A program made the position numbers and the translations under genes. 64,000 nt of DNA, taken from contig JAHCVI010000002.1 of assembly GCA_019096155.1 (NCBI GenBank), positions 4,340,001 to 4,404,000 of the forward strand, read 5' to 3'. Of the stretch, positions 34,221-45,768 are shown one piece after another. Under the pieces are notes generated by a model. The model was not told where the DNA came from. It saw only the letters and a list, made by a program, of their open reading frames with translations, and ran no database searches. Source of the stretch: Staphylotrichum longicolle. Its lineage: Eukaryota; Ascomycota; Sordariomycetes; Sordariales; Chaetomiaceae. Each line of letters begins with the position of its first letter. The stretch's first letter is position 1.

Positions 34221-36313
34221 ATGGAGTACTGGTCGAGAAAGGGGCGTCCCATGCTCCTCGCCGCCCTGGAAGCTGTGTGCGACTCGGTAGAAGACGACCT
34301 CGCTGTTGGTGCGTGTCTTGGACTCGGTCTCTCGGCAAATACCTGAGGCTGAAGCAACTACAGCGCAACAACACAACGAGTCCCGCTGACATGCACACAG
34401 AACTCCAGCAACGGGACGATAACCGCCACGCCTCCCTTTTAGAAGAGATTAGTCTTTTGAAAGTCACAGCTGCAAAAGTAGACCAACTGGAAAAAGAAAA
34501 CCGCGCTCTCATCCAGGATCTGGACCAGCTGCGGAGCCGACAGGGACTCCAGCATGCCATTTCCTCAGTTTCCGGGGGCAACCCGGGCGTAAAAGAACGG
34601 GTTGTACTTGCAGAGATATCTGCCAACGGCAAACTCGGTGCATCAAACGCTGATTCCTCGGCATCCGAGAAGCGAAGCTGGGAGAAGGAGTACATGAAGC
34701 TCACAGTGCGACACGCAACACTGGAAGAACGGTACGACGAACTACAGCGCTCAGCGCGGCAGTACCGTGATTCGCGGGATAGCTGGACCAAGTACGCGCA
34801 GTCGCTTGAGGGCAAGATCAAGAAGCTGGAGAGAAAGCTGCAGCGCAACGACCATGTGGACGCCCGGTCCCCTGCTCCTGATAGTGCCAAACGTCAGCCG
34901 CTTCAGCCCGCCGCTGTCGACGCTGGACGATCAGCCGACAAAGAAGCACAGGCTGGGAATGAGGGACACGACGAGCTACCACCCATACCCCCAAGCATTG
35001 CCTCGGAAACATTCGTCAAGATCAAGGAAGAGCCTTCCTCGGATGCCCCAGTCGTTGTCTCGGAGAGGGCGATACGCAAACGGAAGCTTGCGGATGATGA
35101 CGCTGAGGCGCCAACACCACCTCGTCGAATAAAGAGCGAGCAGAGCACCAGTTCGGACCCCATCATTACTGGTGAAGTCCCCACTTTCTGCCCTCACGAG
35201 AGCATTGACTTGGACGAGGAGGAGCGAGGGATGCCGACACCCAGAAAGCAGCGCCCTTTGGCAGATCCCCAGTTGCGGGAAGAAGACGTCGCTCCGGAGG
35301 ATGATGAGGTCCCAATCAAGCGGCGTTTTGCTGGCGCGCTTCCAAGCGGAAGTGCCCTTCCCTCCCCGTCTGGCAACGCTGATACAGGCGTTACATCGAA
35401 GCTGTCAAGGAAACACCAACACGGACGGTCGCCCATCAAAGCAGGATGGACTCGGAGCTCCGGGATTGCGGATGTCGCCGAGGAGACCTTTGAGTCGTTC
35501 CACTCTCCCACACCACGGCAGGCCGGGAAGGGAGCAAACCAGAAGAAAACGGCACCAGGTCGGCTACACTCGCTTTTGAACCAGCCCTCGCCAGAAAAGG
35601 CGGGTGGTTTTCTCCCACAGACCCGCTTGGGTCGCGGCAGCCCCATCTCTCGGCCCGGCAGAGAAGACGTCGAGAATCTGCCACCACAAGAAAATATCAG
35701 ACAAGTTCACGACACCACCAAAGGTGCCCCGGCCACGCCTCTCCGAAGACAAGCTCAGGCCAAGGCCAAGGCCAAGGCCGGCCGACTCCGAGACCGGCCA
35801 TTGACCGAGTTGAGACCCGAAGACTTCAAGGTCAACCCCAAATCCAACAATGGCTACACCCATGCTTTTGATGAGGTGGTGCGCAACAAGGGAGAGCGGG
35901 CGGAGCTCGCGGGGTGCACCGATCCAAACTGTTGCGGCAGGCAGTTCCGGGCCATGGCAGAGTCAGAGCTCAGCGCTGCTGGACCCGGGGTCCTGTCGCG
36001 GGTGGCCGACACCAAGATGATGGAGGACTACCTAGGCAACGAGTCGTACCAGCTCGTCGAGATGACGCGCGAGGAAAGACGGGAGATCTGGCTCAAGGCC
36101 AAAATTCAGGACCTGGCGAACCGGTACGGAAGGCACCGTCATCGCTTTGCGAGGAGGCCATCGCCGCCGGGATATTGGAACCCGGATTTTCCCAGCACGC
36201 AGGAGATTGAGCAGAACAAGCAGGAGGCGGAGAAACTGGAGCGGGGAGTTGTTGAAGAGAGATGGCGGGAGGCGATGCGGGGAGGGGGGAGGTGGTTGTT
36301 CAGAGACGAGTGA
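34221..36313 (+). CDS. sae2: DNA end-resection factor Sae2/Ctp1/CtIP
   Basis: Two exons (34221-34308, 34401-36313) encode 666 residues. The start MEYWSRKGRPMLLAALEAVCDSVEDDLAVE is the usual fungal N-terminus; a 92-nt intron (GTGCGT donor, GCTGAC branch) then leads into a coiled coil (KVTAAKVDQLEKENRALIQDL). The middle is Ser/Pro/acidic and disordered with many likely kinase sites. The C-terminal CtIP domain starts near residue 493 (RPLTELRPEDFKVNP). It has the CxxPxCC-type motif GCTDPNCCGRQFR and the DNA-binding YGRHRHRFARRPSPPGYWNPDFPSTQE block. It activates the Mre11-Rad50 nuclease to start resection of double-strand breaks. Reading from an earlier ATG without splicing would lose the conserved N-terminus. 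Confidence 0.92.
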
Positions 36314-37495
36314 AGTCATGTTGATCGAGTGTCATTCGTGGCAGGTCTCATCAGATGCCGGGAGACGTACCCCAATATGCAGCGAGTGCATCTTCAGCGT
36401 GATCATCGAGGTTGCCTGACGCACTTATGACTGCTAACTGAGATTGGAGAAAAAAAAAAAGACGTTAACAGACCAAGGAAAGTAAATGCAGCGCATGATT
36501 TACCTGCTGCCTCGAGAGATCCGCTGCTGCTGCTGTACACTCACTGTAATCCGTCCTTTTGTTGTGCTTTGTTGTTTAGGCGTGGGTCCTGGCAAGTTCC
36601 GGAAACAGCCCTGGTCAAGGTGCCATAACGCCCTCCCGCTTTACTGTGTAGGGACCCCGGATGTAACCCCAATCGATGGTCCGGTTGGCGGCAGCCGCAG
36701 TGTGGCCCGAGCGCCGAGCCAGGCATTTGCCGCCTGGGCTTAGCGTTAGCGTCCCCGGGTTGCGCTGACCATTCATTCTGAGGTGCGCCTGGGGATGCGA
36801 GCGCCTGGCATAAATTTTGTCAGAGGAGAGTGGAAACCGTCGAAGCCCACCAGCTCCGAGTCTCCAACATCGCCTGCTCTTGGCGTGCCATTTGCGCACT
36901 GCTCGACGACGGGAGCCACTCAATGCGCTAGCATCTCGATCCTGCCGTTTTTTTGCCGACAGTGACTTGCGGCGACCTGTGGACACGGCAGCGACGGACT
37001 GGAACAGCGCCCGCTCGATCCGACCGACGCGCAGCAGCAGGAAGCAGCAGAAGGCCGCAGAGCCTGGGAACGCGGGAAAGCAGCAACGCCGCATCAGGGC
37101 AGCAGAGCCAGCAGTCACCGTGTCGCAACACTCCGAATCGTCAGCAGCGGGCCACCTGGATCCTCCTGCAGAGCCGCGGCCGGGAAAGCGCAATCCCGTC
37201 TCGTCAGACTCCCATCACAGTCCCCATCAGAAATCCCGTCAAGGCCCATCGCAGCTCGCTCCGTCTCTCGTCCACACGTTCCAAATCCATCCTTCCAACC
37301 ATCCCACCAGCGTCGCTCTCCCACGGCGCCGCCTCTCTCCCCGCGACGTCCATCTCCCCAACTGCCGAGTCAGTTGCCCCATCAGACCCTGCCCTCTGCT
37401 GGGCTTCCGACTACCGCACTCTCGCCGCGGTGGCCCTCACATCGAGTGAGCAGCTACCGCAACAACCACATCACCATCCACCCCACGCCGGCACG
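36314..37495. promoter_or_regulatory. Long leader and promoter region of ubp3
   Basis: No separate gene is supported. From about 36.8 kb the DNA is C-rich and open in more than one plus-strand frame, including a 210-codon frame (36817-37449) ending 46 nt before the ubp3 ATG. The ubp3 frame itself is open back to 36953 but without an ATG. These are more likely an unusually long 5' leader than protein. Confidence 0.4.
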
Positions 37496-40400
37496 ATGAA
37501 CAACCGCGGGCATCTGCCGGCTGGGCAGCCGGTGCAAGGGGGTGTCGACATGGGCTCCGTGGCCGCCGGGGGTCCTCCGCCTCGCCGCGGGGGGGGCCCA
37601 GCCTATCCCCCGCCCATGGCTACCACAATCATCACCACCAGCACCATCTCGCCCAGCAGAACATGTATGCCGCGGCTACATGGCCGCCTACGGAGGCGCC
37701 CAATACTACATGCCGCCGCCCTACAGAATGGCGCATGCCTGGCCCGGCCGCCTACATGCCATACCCCAACCCGGATATGTTCGATCGCTCCCGCCATGCC
37801 GCACTATGTCCCTCTTCACAGCAGACCTACGGCCGGCCCCCTCAGCACTCGCCATCGTCTCCTCGCCGTATCACCCCCCGCCCCTGCGGCAGCCCCCATC
37901 ATCTCCCCGGTTCCGCACACTCCTTCTTCGACACACTCTCATGTCGTTCCCCCGCCCATGACTCCCCCGGTCCAGCAGCTCCATGAGGTTCCCCCACCCC
38001 CAGTACCCATGTCAGTGCAGCTACCCCAACAACCCGAGCCGCAACCCGAGGTCCAGCCCGAGCCTCGCTCAGCAGTACCACAAGAAACCTACCTTCCACA
38101 GCAGGGGCCCGAATCACCTGCCAAGTCGTCAGTGGCTGCCTACACCGCGCCTGAAAGAAGGCCCCCTTTCACACCACCTGTAAGTTTTTCTAGTCAGACT
38201 TTGGTCCTTCGAGATTGGCACCTAACTCTGCCTAGCTCCCCTGGCTCTCGGTTCCTGAACTCCCATTCCCCCAGCGCACATCCAAGCTGAGGAAAAGGAG
38301 GGCGCTCGGTGCCGACGCTCAGCGGTTGGAGCTGCCCGGCCAACACGCCCCAGGTGCCGAGACTCCAGCTGAGAAGGAAACCCAGCCAGCTGCAGCCGAG
38401 CAGCAAGTCGCCAAACCTACCCAGACGTCCGAGCCCAAGGTTGAGGCCCCTCCCGCCCGGTCCGAGACTCCGTCGACACAAGATCAGCGCTCCGAGGACA
38501 CTGTTTCGAGCTTACCAACCACTCCGAGCTCAGCACAGCCGTCCAAGGCATCTGCTGCCGTCCCCAGCAATTCTGTCGTTTCAAAGCCAGTAGCCCCCGC
38601 GGTGCCTGCGGTGCCCGTCGTTCCTGCCCTGCCCAAGGCCGCCCCTAAAGAAACCAAGGCCGCCCCAGCAGTTGAGAAAGGCGCTGCCGGAGCGAAACCT
38701 GCTACCAGTGCCCCTGCGCAGCAACCCGAGGCGGCCGCGCCAGCGGCTGAGAGCGAGAATGGAACCGCTGAAGTGAAGGCTCCTGAGGCCGCTCCGCCGG
38801 CGCCTGCTTGGTCGAAGCCTAAGATGTGGGCGGGTCTGTTTACCAAGCCTGGCGCCGCGGCTGCCAGCACAAGCTCTGCGGCAACCGCCGCGCAGCTCCA
38901 GACCAATGGCAACGCAGAGGATGGATCGACCGCGGCGCCCGGAGCCGGCGGCTTTGCGAAGTCCAATGCGAGCTCGCTTGCGCAGGCACTTCAGGCCTAC
39001 CGGCCAACTACCCCAGAGAAGCTCGCGTTCCTGGAACCAAGGGGCCTGGTGAACACGGGTAACATGTGCTATATGAACTCGGTAAGGAATCGATGGAACG
39101 TGGCGACTAAGACCACCCTGCTAACTTAGTCCAGGTGCTGCAAGTGCTCATCTCGTCTGTTCCGTTCTATGATTTCCTCGACCAGGTCAGCAAGAAGGCT
39201 GCGCACAGCTTCAAGAGCGAGACGCCCCTGGTCGACGCGATGTGAGTCGTCGTTGGTATTTTCACTCCCGGCTTGTGCTAACGGGGGTATAGGGTGATGT
39301 TTATGCGCGAGTTCAAGGTGATTGGCTCCGCCTCGTCGGCTGATCAGCTCAAGAAACGCCTGAAGAGCGAAGAGTACGAGAAGTACGGCGATCCGTTCAC
39401 CCCCGAGTTTGTTTACGACGCCATCCGGACACTTCCCCGCTTTTCGAGCATGAGAGTAGGCATTTCCCAGTTGGCTGGAAAGCGGAAAGGACGCTAACAC
39501 GTTTGCAGCGCGGCCATCAGCAAGATGCCCAGGAGTTCCTCGGATTCCTCCTCGAGGGCCTTCACGACGAGTGCGCCCAGGTGATGCGGGCGGCGCCGGC
39601 GTCTACGGTCTCGACCGCGCCCAGCTCCTCGCCGGCTTCTCCGACTTCTTCGCGTGCGGCCGAGTCGCTCGGGGGCGCCGATGACTGGCTCGAGGTCGGC
39701 CCGCGCCAGCGCTCCGCCGTGACCCGGTCATCGGGCCACTCGCACACGTCGTCGCCCATCACCAAGATCTTCGGCGGCCAGCTCCGCTCAGAACTGCGTG
39801 TTCCGGGCAACAAGAACTCGGTCACGCTCGAGCCGTACCAGCCGCTCCAGCTCGACATCGGCGCGCCCGAGATCCGCAACATCATCGATGCGCTGAAGGG
39901 GCTCACGCGGCCCGAGGTGCTCCATGGCGACTTCAACTCACCGCACGGCAAGGACGTTCGGGCGACCAAGCAGGTCTTTATCGAGTCCGTGCCGCCGGTG
40001 CTTATCCTGCACCTGAAGCGCTTCCAGTTCGACGCCGAGGGCTACGGCGGGACCGTCAAGATCTGGAAGAAGGTCGGGTATCCGCTCGAGTTCGAGTTCC
40101 CGCGGGAAGTGCTGTCGCGCCAGACCCGCAACACCATTCTCGCGGACAACTCTGGTGCGCCCCGATATCGCCTGACGGGTGTCGTCTACCACCACGGCAA
40201 GAACGCTAGTGGCGGGCATTATACGGTTGATGTCCGCCGGCAGGATGGCCGCGAGTGGATCCGGATCGACGACACGGTCATCAGGCGGGTGCGGGACGAG
40301 GATGTTGCCGAGGGCGGTGCCGAGGAGGAGGCCGGCAAGCTCGAGGGCCGGAGGGAGGGGGGCAACGCTGCCTCTGGCAACCGGTTCCAGGGCATCAACG

Positions 40401-40576
40401 ACGAGGATACCGGTGATGACGAGGGCTGGAAGCAGGCGGCTGGCGGCAAGAAGTGGAGCAGCGTTGTCAACGGCGCGTCGTCGGCGTCTGCCAACGGGCA
40501 GAAGGCCAAGGCGCTGCACAAGGAGAGCATGAAGGAGAACAAGGTCGCCTATTTGTTGTTCTACCAGCGGATCTGA
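37496..40576 (+). CDS. ubp3: Ubiquitin-specific protease Ubp3 (USP10 family)
   Basis: Five exons (37496-38179, 38236-39081, 39135-39241, 39293-39455, 39509-40576) give 955 residues in the open frame. Introns are 51-56 nt. The catalytic Cys box is GLVNTGNMCYMNS (C506), spliced directly to VLQVLISSVPFYDFL; the His box is GVVYHHGKNASGGHYTVDV (H837), and WIRIDD follows. PPVLILHLKRFQFD and VAYLLFYQRI are standard USP strands. Ubp3 removes ubiquitin and, with Bre5, controls vesicle coat proteins and ribophagy. The N-terminal 380 residues are Pro/Ala-rich and disordered. Between about 37612 and 37885 the peptide sequence typical of this tail hops through all three frames, although the start frame stays open. 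This stretch is therefore unreliable; the catalytic part is sound. Confidence 0.9.
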
Positions 40577-41851
40577 TGAGATCTCGATGGAACGATACGG
40601 CGGACCTGGAGTTGTGCTTGTCGCCGCCGGCCGTGCGAGAACGGTGTGTCATGGTCAGGCAGCATCATCACGAGCAACATGGCGTTGTGCCGGGCATAGA
40701 TTGCCTGGCCAATGGATTACATCAGCGATTACGCCCGGCCGCTGCAATGGCGTTCGATGTCGGGTTGGCGTCTCGCCTCCAGTGAGACTGTTTCGGCGGC
40801 GCTTGAAGGAAGGAGAGTCCAGGCGCCAATAATCCTTAATATCGATCTGCGGGGGACGGGATCACCATTGACAACCCCAAACATCAGATGACTACCTACA
40901 ACATCCTTCCTCCGTTACCTCATCATCCATCCACCCACGCTCTCCGACACTCGACCATTTCATCCACCAACACCAACCGACTACTACCAACCTTAACCGT
41001 CCTCCCGCATCTTCCCACATCCCCTCCGATCTTCCCAAGTACCAGCCTGTCATTCACCTCCTGTTATCTACCTGGGGTTATCTCCAGGTGTGGTTTCCGG
41101 GGATTTATTCACTGGGTGCAGACTGAGGAGACAGGTTTGGAGTGCCGCCAGGGGTGCATCCGCTGGTGAATTGAGTGGCTTCACACTGAATGATGGGGGG
41201 ATTGAACGCGCGATGCGATCACGTTGTATCTGACGGTTAGTTAGGAATAACGTTTTACGGAAATAAAAGTTGATGTTCTAATGCTGTGGGCGGGTATCTG
41301 TAGCGTGTGTGGTGAATCTGGTTTAGTAGATGTAAGTCTGATGGTGGATGTAGGATCGATCTCGTGCAGTTTTCGTTTATCAAGCTTATCATCCAACGGG
41401 AAAGACTGGTAGATACGCGTCGATTGTTCTGAGTTTCCAACTCGAGCTATCAGACTGCCATTCTTGACCAGCCGGCCTATTCAACACAACCCCTTTGTTT
41501 GGACATCATCCCTTGTCCCCAAGCAGTATCAATCTCAACCCCGTCATCCATCAAACTGTATGGATACCCAAAATCCCTCCTCTTCCACCTTCCCCTCCCA
41601 TAGCGAGCTGCATACCGCCCAACCCGCCAACCCATATCACAGTCTCGACAACGCCATCATCCACCCTGTTCATCCATCCAACCAACCACTTTACTTTAGA
41701 GCGTCCACCACCCCCTTTCTTTACAACACCCCCTCAAACCCAACCCCGCCCCCCCCCCCCCCCGGGCCACTCGCAATTTCTTCACCCAACAATCCCCCTC
41801 TCTCCTCCCACCGCCTCCTCTCCCCATCCACCGCCCACCACCACCCATCCA
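40577..41851. other. Intergenic region of 1.28 kb
   Basis: This is convergent between ubp3 and the GT8 gene. It is rich in CATCC/CACC pyrimidine repeats from 40888 and from 41465 onward, and has a C15 run at 41749-41763 (G15 on the GT8 strand). No gene was found. Confidence 0.55.
41749..41763. repeat. Poly-C tract (15 bases)
   Basis: Uninterrupted C run on the plus strand about 90 bp beyond the GT8 stop codon, within its likely 3' UTR. Confidence 0.85.
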
Positions 41852-42989
41852 TCACATCCCCCCCTCCCCTTTTTGCTGCGTCCCCCCCTTCACCTCCCAC
41901 GGCTTCGGCGTCAGAATGTAATGCACGCACTTGACCTCCCCGTCCCGCCAGATCCGCCCGTGCACCCGCTCCCACCGCATCGTCTTGAGCGCGTTGTACA
42001 CGTACGGCAGCGCCGCCCATCTACCCTCAAAGACGATGCTCAGCAGGGACTGGTCGGCGAACGGCAGGGCGGCGGGCGTCGCGCGGCGCGGGTCGGCGAG
42101 GAAGGCGAGGATCTGGCTGTAGGCGCGCGCCGAGGGGGTGACGCACAGGAGGCCGCCGTTGAGGAGGCCGAGGCCGGAGGACGGGGGCGCGGCGGTGGTT
42201 TGCGCAAGGTCGGGGTGCGGGTGTTGGGCGGTGAAGGCGCAGTTGGATGGGGTCCAGGAGGGCGGGTAGTGGGCGAAGTGGAGGGGGTTGCAGAGGCAGG
42301 CGTGCGTGGCGGCGAAGATGGGGCCCGGGGTTTCTTCCGTGTTGTTGTTGTTGCTCGAGGGGAGGGGTGAGTGGGAGGGAGTTGGTGGTGCCGCCAGGGG
42401 CAGGTCGAACAGCTCGTCCATGTTGCGCCGGACGAGCATGTCGGCGTCGAGCAGGACGATGCGCGCGTAGCCCGTCAGGGAAAAGACGGCGAGCTTGGTG
42501 AAGCAGGCGCGGAAGCGCGGGTCGTTGGCGTACCACCCGCTCTCCTTGTCGTTGCCACCCCCATTTTTGGTGGTGGTGGTGGTGGTGGTGTTGCCAGTGA
42601 GGGTTGGGTGAGACGCGCGGACGGGTGACGATGCCTGCGAGTCTGGCGGCGACGGCGGTGGGGATGGTGGTGACGGCGGGCCGGGGAGGAGGTACGGCAC
42701 CTGCTGCGTAGGGATGCCTCGCGCGGTGAGGGCGTGGAGGGTCTTGGGCGGGAGGGAGCCCGTGTGGAGGGCGACGAGGGGGTATTTCGATCCAACGCGG
42801 CGGAGGGAGAACTCCAGCGTCAGAAGCCCGGGGAGGTATGAGTCGTTTGTTATCAGGGTGGCCCAGACTGAACATGGTGTTAGCTGGGACTGGCAGTGAT
42901 GGCGACAGGGGTTCAGGGGGTGGGAGAGAGGGGGGGGGGGGGGGGTCACTTTTGTCTGAGTCGACCACCTTGGTCGCAATGGTGGACAT
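41852..42989 (-). CDS. Glycosyltransferase family 8 (glycogenin/galactinol synthase-like)
   Basis: Two exons (42989-42950, 42867-41852) encode 351 residues. Exon 1 is MSTIATKVVDSDK; the 82-nt intron starts GTGACC and holds a 17-base poly-C. Exon 2 opens IWATLITNDSYLPGLLTLEFSLRRVGSKYPLVAL, the usual GT8 N-terminal fold. The metal-binding DxD is in ARIVLLDADMLVRRNMDELF, and NGGLLCVTPS and FADQSLLSIVF are conserved sugar-site strands. The C-terminal VHYILTPKPW carries the second metal ligand His. Two low-complexity insertions (Ser/Pro and Thr/Asn repeats) interrupt the fold. There is no signal peptide, so it is probably cytosolic and uses a UDP-sugar; the acceptor is unknown. Confidence 0.85.
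42929..42945. repeat. Poly-G/C tract (17 bases) in the GT8 intron
   Basis: G run on the plus strand, read as C17 in the transcript, starting immediately after the donor GTGA. Confidence 0.85.
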
Positions 42990-43776
42990 GGCTAGTGATG
43001 TGAGAACGTTCTTGGACACCACAACACAATACTAGATAAACAACTGCCTGGAGTGAACACCAACGATGAGCAAGACGCCGCCATGGCGAAATGGGCGAAG
43101 TCTGGGTATAAGTGGACGCATCCTTGACAGGCGGAACGCGTCTCTGGGCCACATCCCGATCTACCCGTCACAACCCTCTAGCTCGCCGAGCTCGCCAAGT
43201 GCACAAGAATACGATATCGGCTCTGGGCCGAATTTCACTACAGCCCTGCCGGCCTCTTCCGGCGGCTTCGGCTCATAGTTTCGGCTTGTCACTAGCTCTT
43301 TGTTGACGTCACGAAGAGGATCCAGCTGGGTGGAGCCAGTTGCTCTGTCGACCAGGCCTTGAAGGAAACAAAAAGAGGAACGACTAGGTGTTGATGAAGG
43401 GGGCCAGGGCTACGCCAAGTCGCTGATTCCTGAAATGATGTCTGCAATATAGAGTGAAGGAGGTGTTCGGGGCTTCACCATGGACCTTGGCTTGGCACTT
43501 GCCAGTATCTTCCTCCTAGATGGCATCGCCACTTGGAGAAGGACTCAAAGAAAGTAAACAAACACAGCACCAATGACACCGGCAATGCATCCGCTGATAA
43601 CGCACTTCCAGTTATGTTCTATGAGGAGTGTTGAGTCTATGCAGAAACTGCCAGATCCGCACGCAGGGTGCCTTAGCTCCAACGCCAGTGCTATCCCTGA
43701 CCCAGATTCCCATGTCTGGCCCCCCAAACCGCTGCCAATCTACCAGATTATGGCTTCCTGAGCGCACACTGGGCAA
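42990..43776. other. Intergenic region between GT8 and rex3
   Basis: Upstream of the GT8 gene and downstream of rex3, both on the minus strand. No supported gene or notable repeat. Confidence 0.6.
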
Positions 43777-45768
43777 TCAGGCGCTCGCCAACTCACCCTC
43801 CTCGATAAACGCCTCACTGAGGGCGCCCTTCTTGCCCCCAGGAGGCACAAACTCGCCCTCGACCAAACTCCAGCCATCTCCCTTCATCGCAGCCCACTTT
43901 TCTTGCACCTTGAGCCTCACTAGCTCACCGGCGGCACGCGCGTCCTCAGCGCTGTCGTGCCCCGTCGTCTTGCCATCGACCTCCTCCACCTGGATGATCT
44001 TGTTTAGCTGCGTCTCCATGAGAATCTTCAGGCCGTGGCGCATCGGCAAGCCCCGGCGGTGCGGGTAGAGGAGGATGGTGTCGATGAGGGTCGGGTGGAC
44101 GATACGGACTGCATTCAGATCGTTCTCGAGACCGTGCCCAATCAGCGGGGTCTCCCGGGAGATGAGCGAGAAGAGCAGGTCGCGGGCCGCGACGGGCGAC
44201 GAGACGATTTGCATTTTCTTTCTCGTCTTTGGGTCCACATCTACGGCCGGTTCCTTCTGTTTCTGCTTGGTCTGCTCGTCTGCTCGGATGGTCTTCTCAG
44301 CGGACCACGGTTCGGCGTTGACTAGGTCCTCGGGCCACACGCCAGAGTACCTCGAGTTGAGGTCAAGGATTTCGCCCACCGGCCGAACAAGGACATCCAG
44401 AAGCTCCTTGCCATCGGGCCAGCTCGTGGCTGTCAGACGGATCAGCTCCAGGCCGCGGACAGTGTAGCCCATTTCGCAGTCGAAACAGACCGCACGATCC
44501 TTGGGCACCAGCGGATTCGCGGGCGTCTCGGCAAACTGGATGAGAGATGCCAAGCGCGCCGGGGAGGTTGTCTTGAAGACGTGCGAACTGCCGCTCACGC
44601 AGCCGGACGACTCGCCGGCCACCTGCTGGCAGCACCGGTAGCGCCTGGTTGGCTTGTCCGTGTCACCAAACGCTCGTTCGGGATAATAAAGGCGGCCTGG
44701 ATGATGGACACATTTGCCTCCTGTCGTGAGGGCGCCATCAGACTCGCGGCGACCGGGGAAGACTTGGAAGCGAGTTGTGCAGCGGTCGCACACCTCATAG
44801 CCCAGAGAAGCTTCTTCTCCTTCGCGGGCTTTGGCAATATCCTCTTCACGAGGAACAGTCGGGACGTAGCCCCATTTAGCGAGGCCGTCAACCGGCGTGT
44901 GAAGATGAGTGAGTAGCTTCACCTCTTGCTCGGGTGTGAGTCCTGTCTCGATGACTTTGGGAGGCCCCAGCACCGACTTTCGGGGCGTCTTCGCAGCTGC
45001 CGACGCCTGGGCCTCTTTCTTCTTGCATTCAGCAACGCGCTCGTCTCTCCACTGGCCAGGTGTCATGCGCTTGTAGGTCATGATGCGGTTCTTGATGATG
45101 TTTTGATAAACGGATGGCTTGTCGGTCGCCATTCGCTGCTCTTCGTCGAGCGCTAGCCAGATGAGATCTTGAGGCGAAAGCACGAGCTTCTTCTCATCGT
45201 CTTTAGCGTCCTTCTTCAGCTCGTTATTAAGTCGCTGGAACTGCTCGTGGAGAAGTTTAAGCGCTTTATATCGAAAGTCGTGGGCTGCGGGGGCAGCCGA
45301 CTTTAGATGCCGGGGGTTCAGGGTTTCAGGCTTCCTAGGTGTGACCTTCTGCGGCGGAGCGCGCTGGGGTGTGACGTTGGGAGGCGTGGCGCCCTGGTCA
45401 GGTTTGGGCGTTGTGGTAGAAGATGAGACCGAGCCTGATGATGGCTTGGCTGGTGTTGCAGCGAGAGTTGGTTGCGTTGGGGGTGGAGGCGCTTTTCGTT
45501 TCAAGGGCGGGGGTGAAACTGGGCGTATTGATGACGAGGGCCCTGTTGCTGTTGATGCAGGTTGTGTCGCGGTAGATGCAGGCTCAGAAGAGACCTTTCG
45601 ACGTTTTCGTGGCCCATCTTCGTCCTGACTCCCGCCATTTTCTGCCTGAGCCGCCAGGGGCGTCTGGTCCCGCGTGTGCTGCCACGGGCAGTTTGGTTTG
45701 GCGCAACTGTCCCCTGCCGGGCAAGGGATCAGCTTGAAATTGCGCAAAACCGCATTCATCGCATCCAT
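43777..45768 (-). CDS. rex3: RNA exonuclease 3 (DEDDh family)
   Basis: A single exon of 663 residues from ATG 45768. The N-terminus has a CCCH-like zinc finger (CPAGDSCAKPNCPWQH), followed by a Pro/Thr-rich linker and a Lys-rich helical segment. The exonuclease domain begins AVCFDCEMGY with D430 and E432, then LIGHGLENDLNAVRIVHPTLIDT and the final HDSAEDARAAGELV, giving the DEDDh set. A Cys/His-rich region just before it (VCDRCTTRF, CVHHPGR, RYRCCQQ) is typical of fungal Rex3. The family trims the 3' end of RNase MRP RNA and other small RNAs in nucleus or cytoplasm. No frame problems are seen. Confidence 0.88.
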   Translation of the reverse strand: MDAMNAVLRNFKLIPCPAGDSCAKPNCPWQHTRDQTPLAAQAENGGSQDEDGPRKRRKVSSEPASTATQPASTATGPSSSIRPVSPPPLKRKAPPPPTQPTLAATPAKPSSGSVSSSTTTPKPDQGATPPNVTPQRAPPQKVTPRKPETLNPRHLKSAAPAAHDFRYKALKLLHEQFQRLNNELKKDAKDDEKKLVLSPQDLIWLALDEEQRMATDKPSVYQNIIKNRIMTYKRMTPGQWRDERVAECKKKEAQASAAAKTPRKSVLGPPKVIETGLTPEQEVKLLTHLHTPVDGLAKWGYVPTVPREEDIAKAREGEEASLGYEVCDRCTTRFQVFPGRRESDGALTTGGKCVHHPGRLYYPERAFGDTDKPTRRYRCCQQVAGESSGCVSGSSHVFKTTSPARLASLIQFAETPANPLVPKDRAVCFDCEMGYTVRGLELIRLTATSWPDGKELLDVLVRPVGEILDLNSRYSGVWPEDLVNAEPWSAEKTIRADEQTKQKQKEPAVDVDPKTRKKMQIVSSPVAARDLLFSLISRETPLIGHGLENDLNAVRIVHPTLIDTILLYPHRRGLPMRHGLKILMETQLNKIIQVEEVDGKTTGHDSAEDARAAGELVRLKVQEKWAAMKGDGWSLVEGEFVPPGGKKGALSEAFIEEGELASA

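Noticed and set aside
34100..34400. Unspliced start of sae2 at 34100
   Set aside because: It loses the conserved MEYW...EDDLAVE start that appears when the 92-nt intron is removed.
36817..37449. 210-codon frame upstream of ubp3 as a separate gene
   Set aside because: Ser/Arg/Pro-rich with no domain, in DNA that is open in several frames; better seen as leader.
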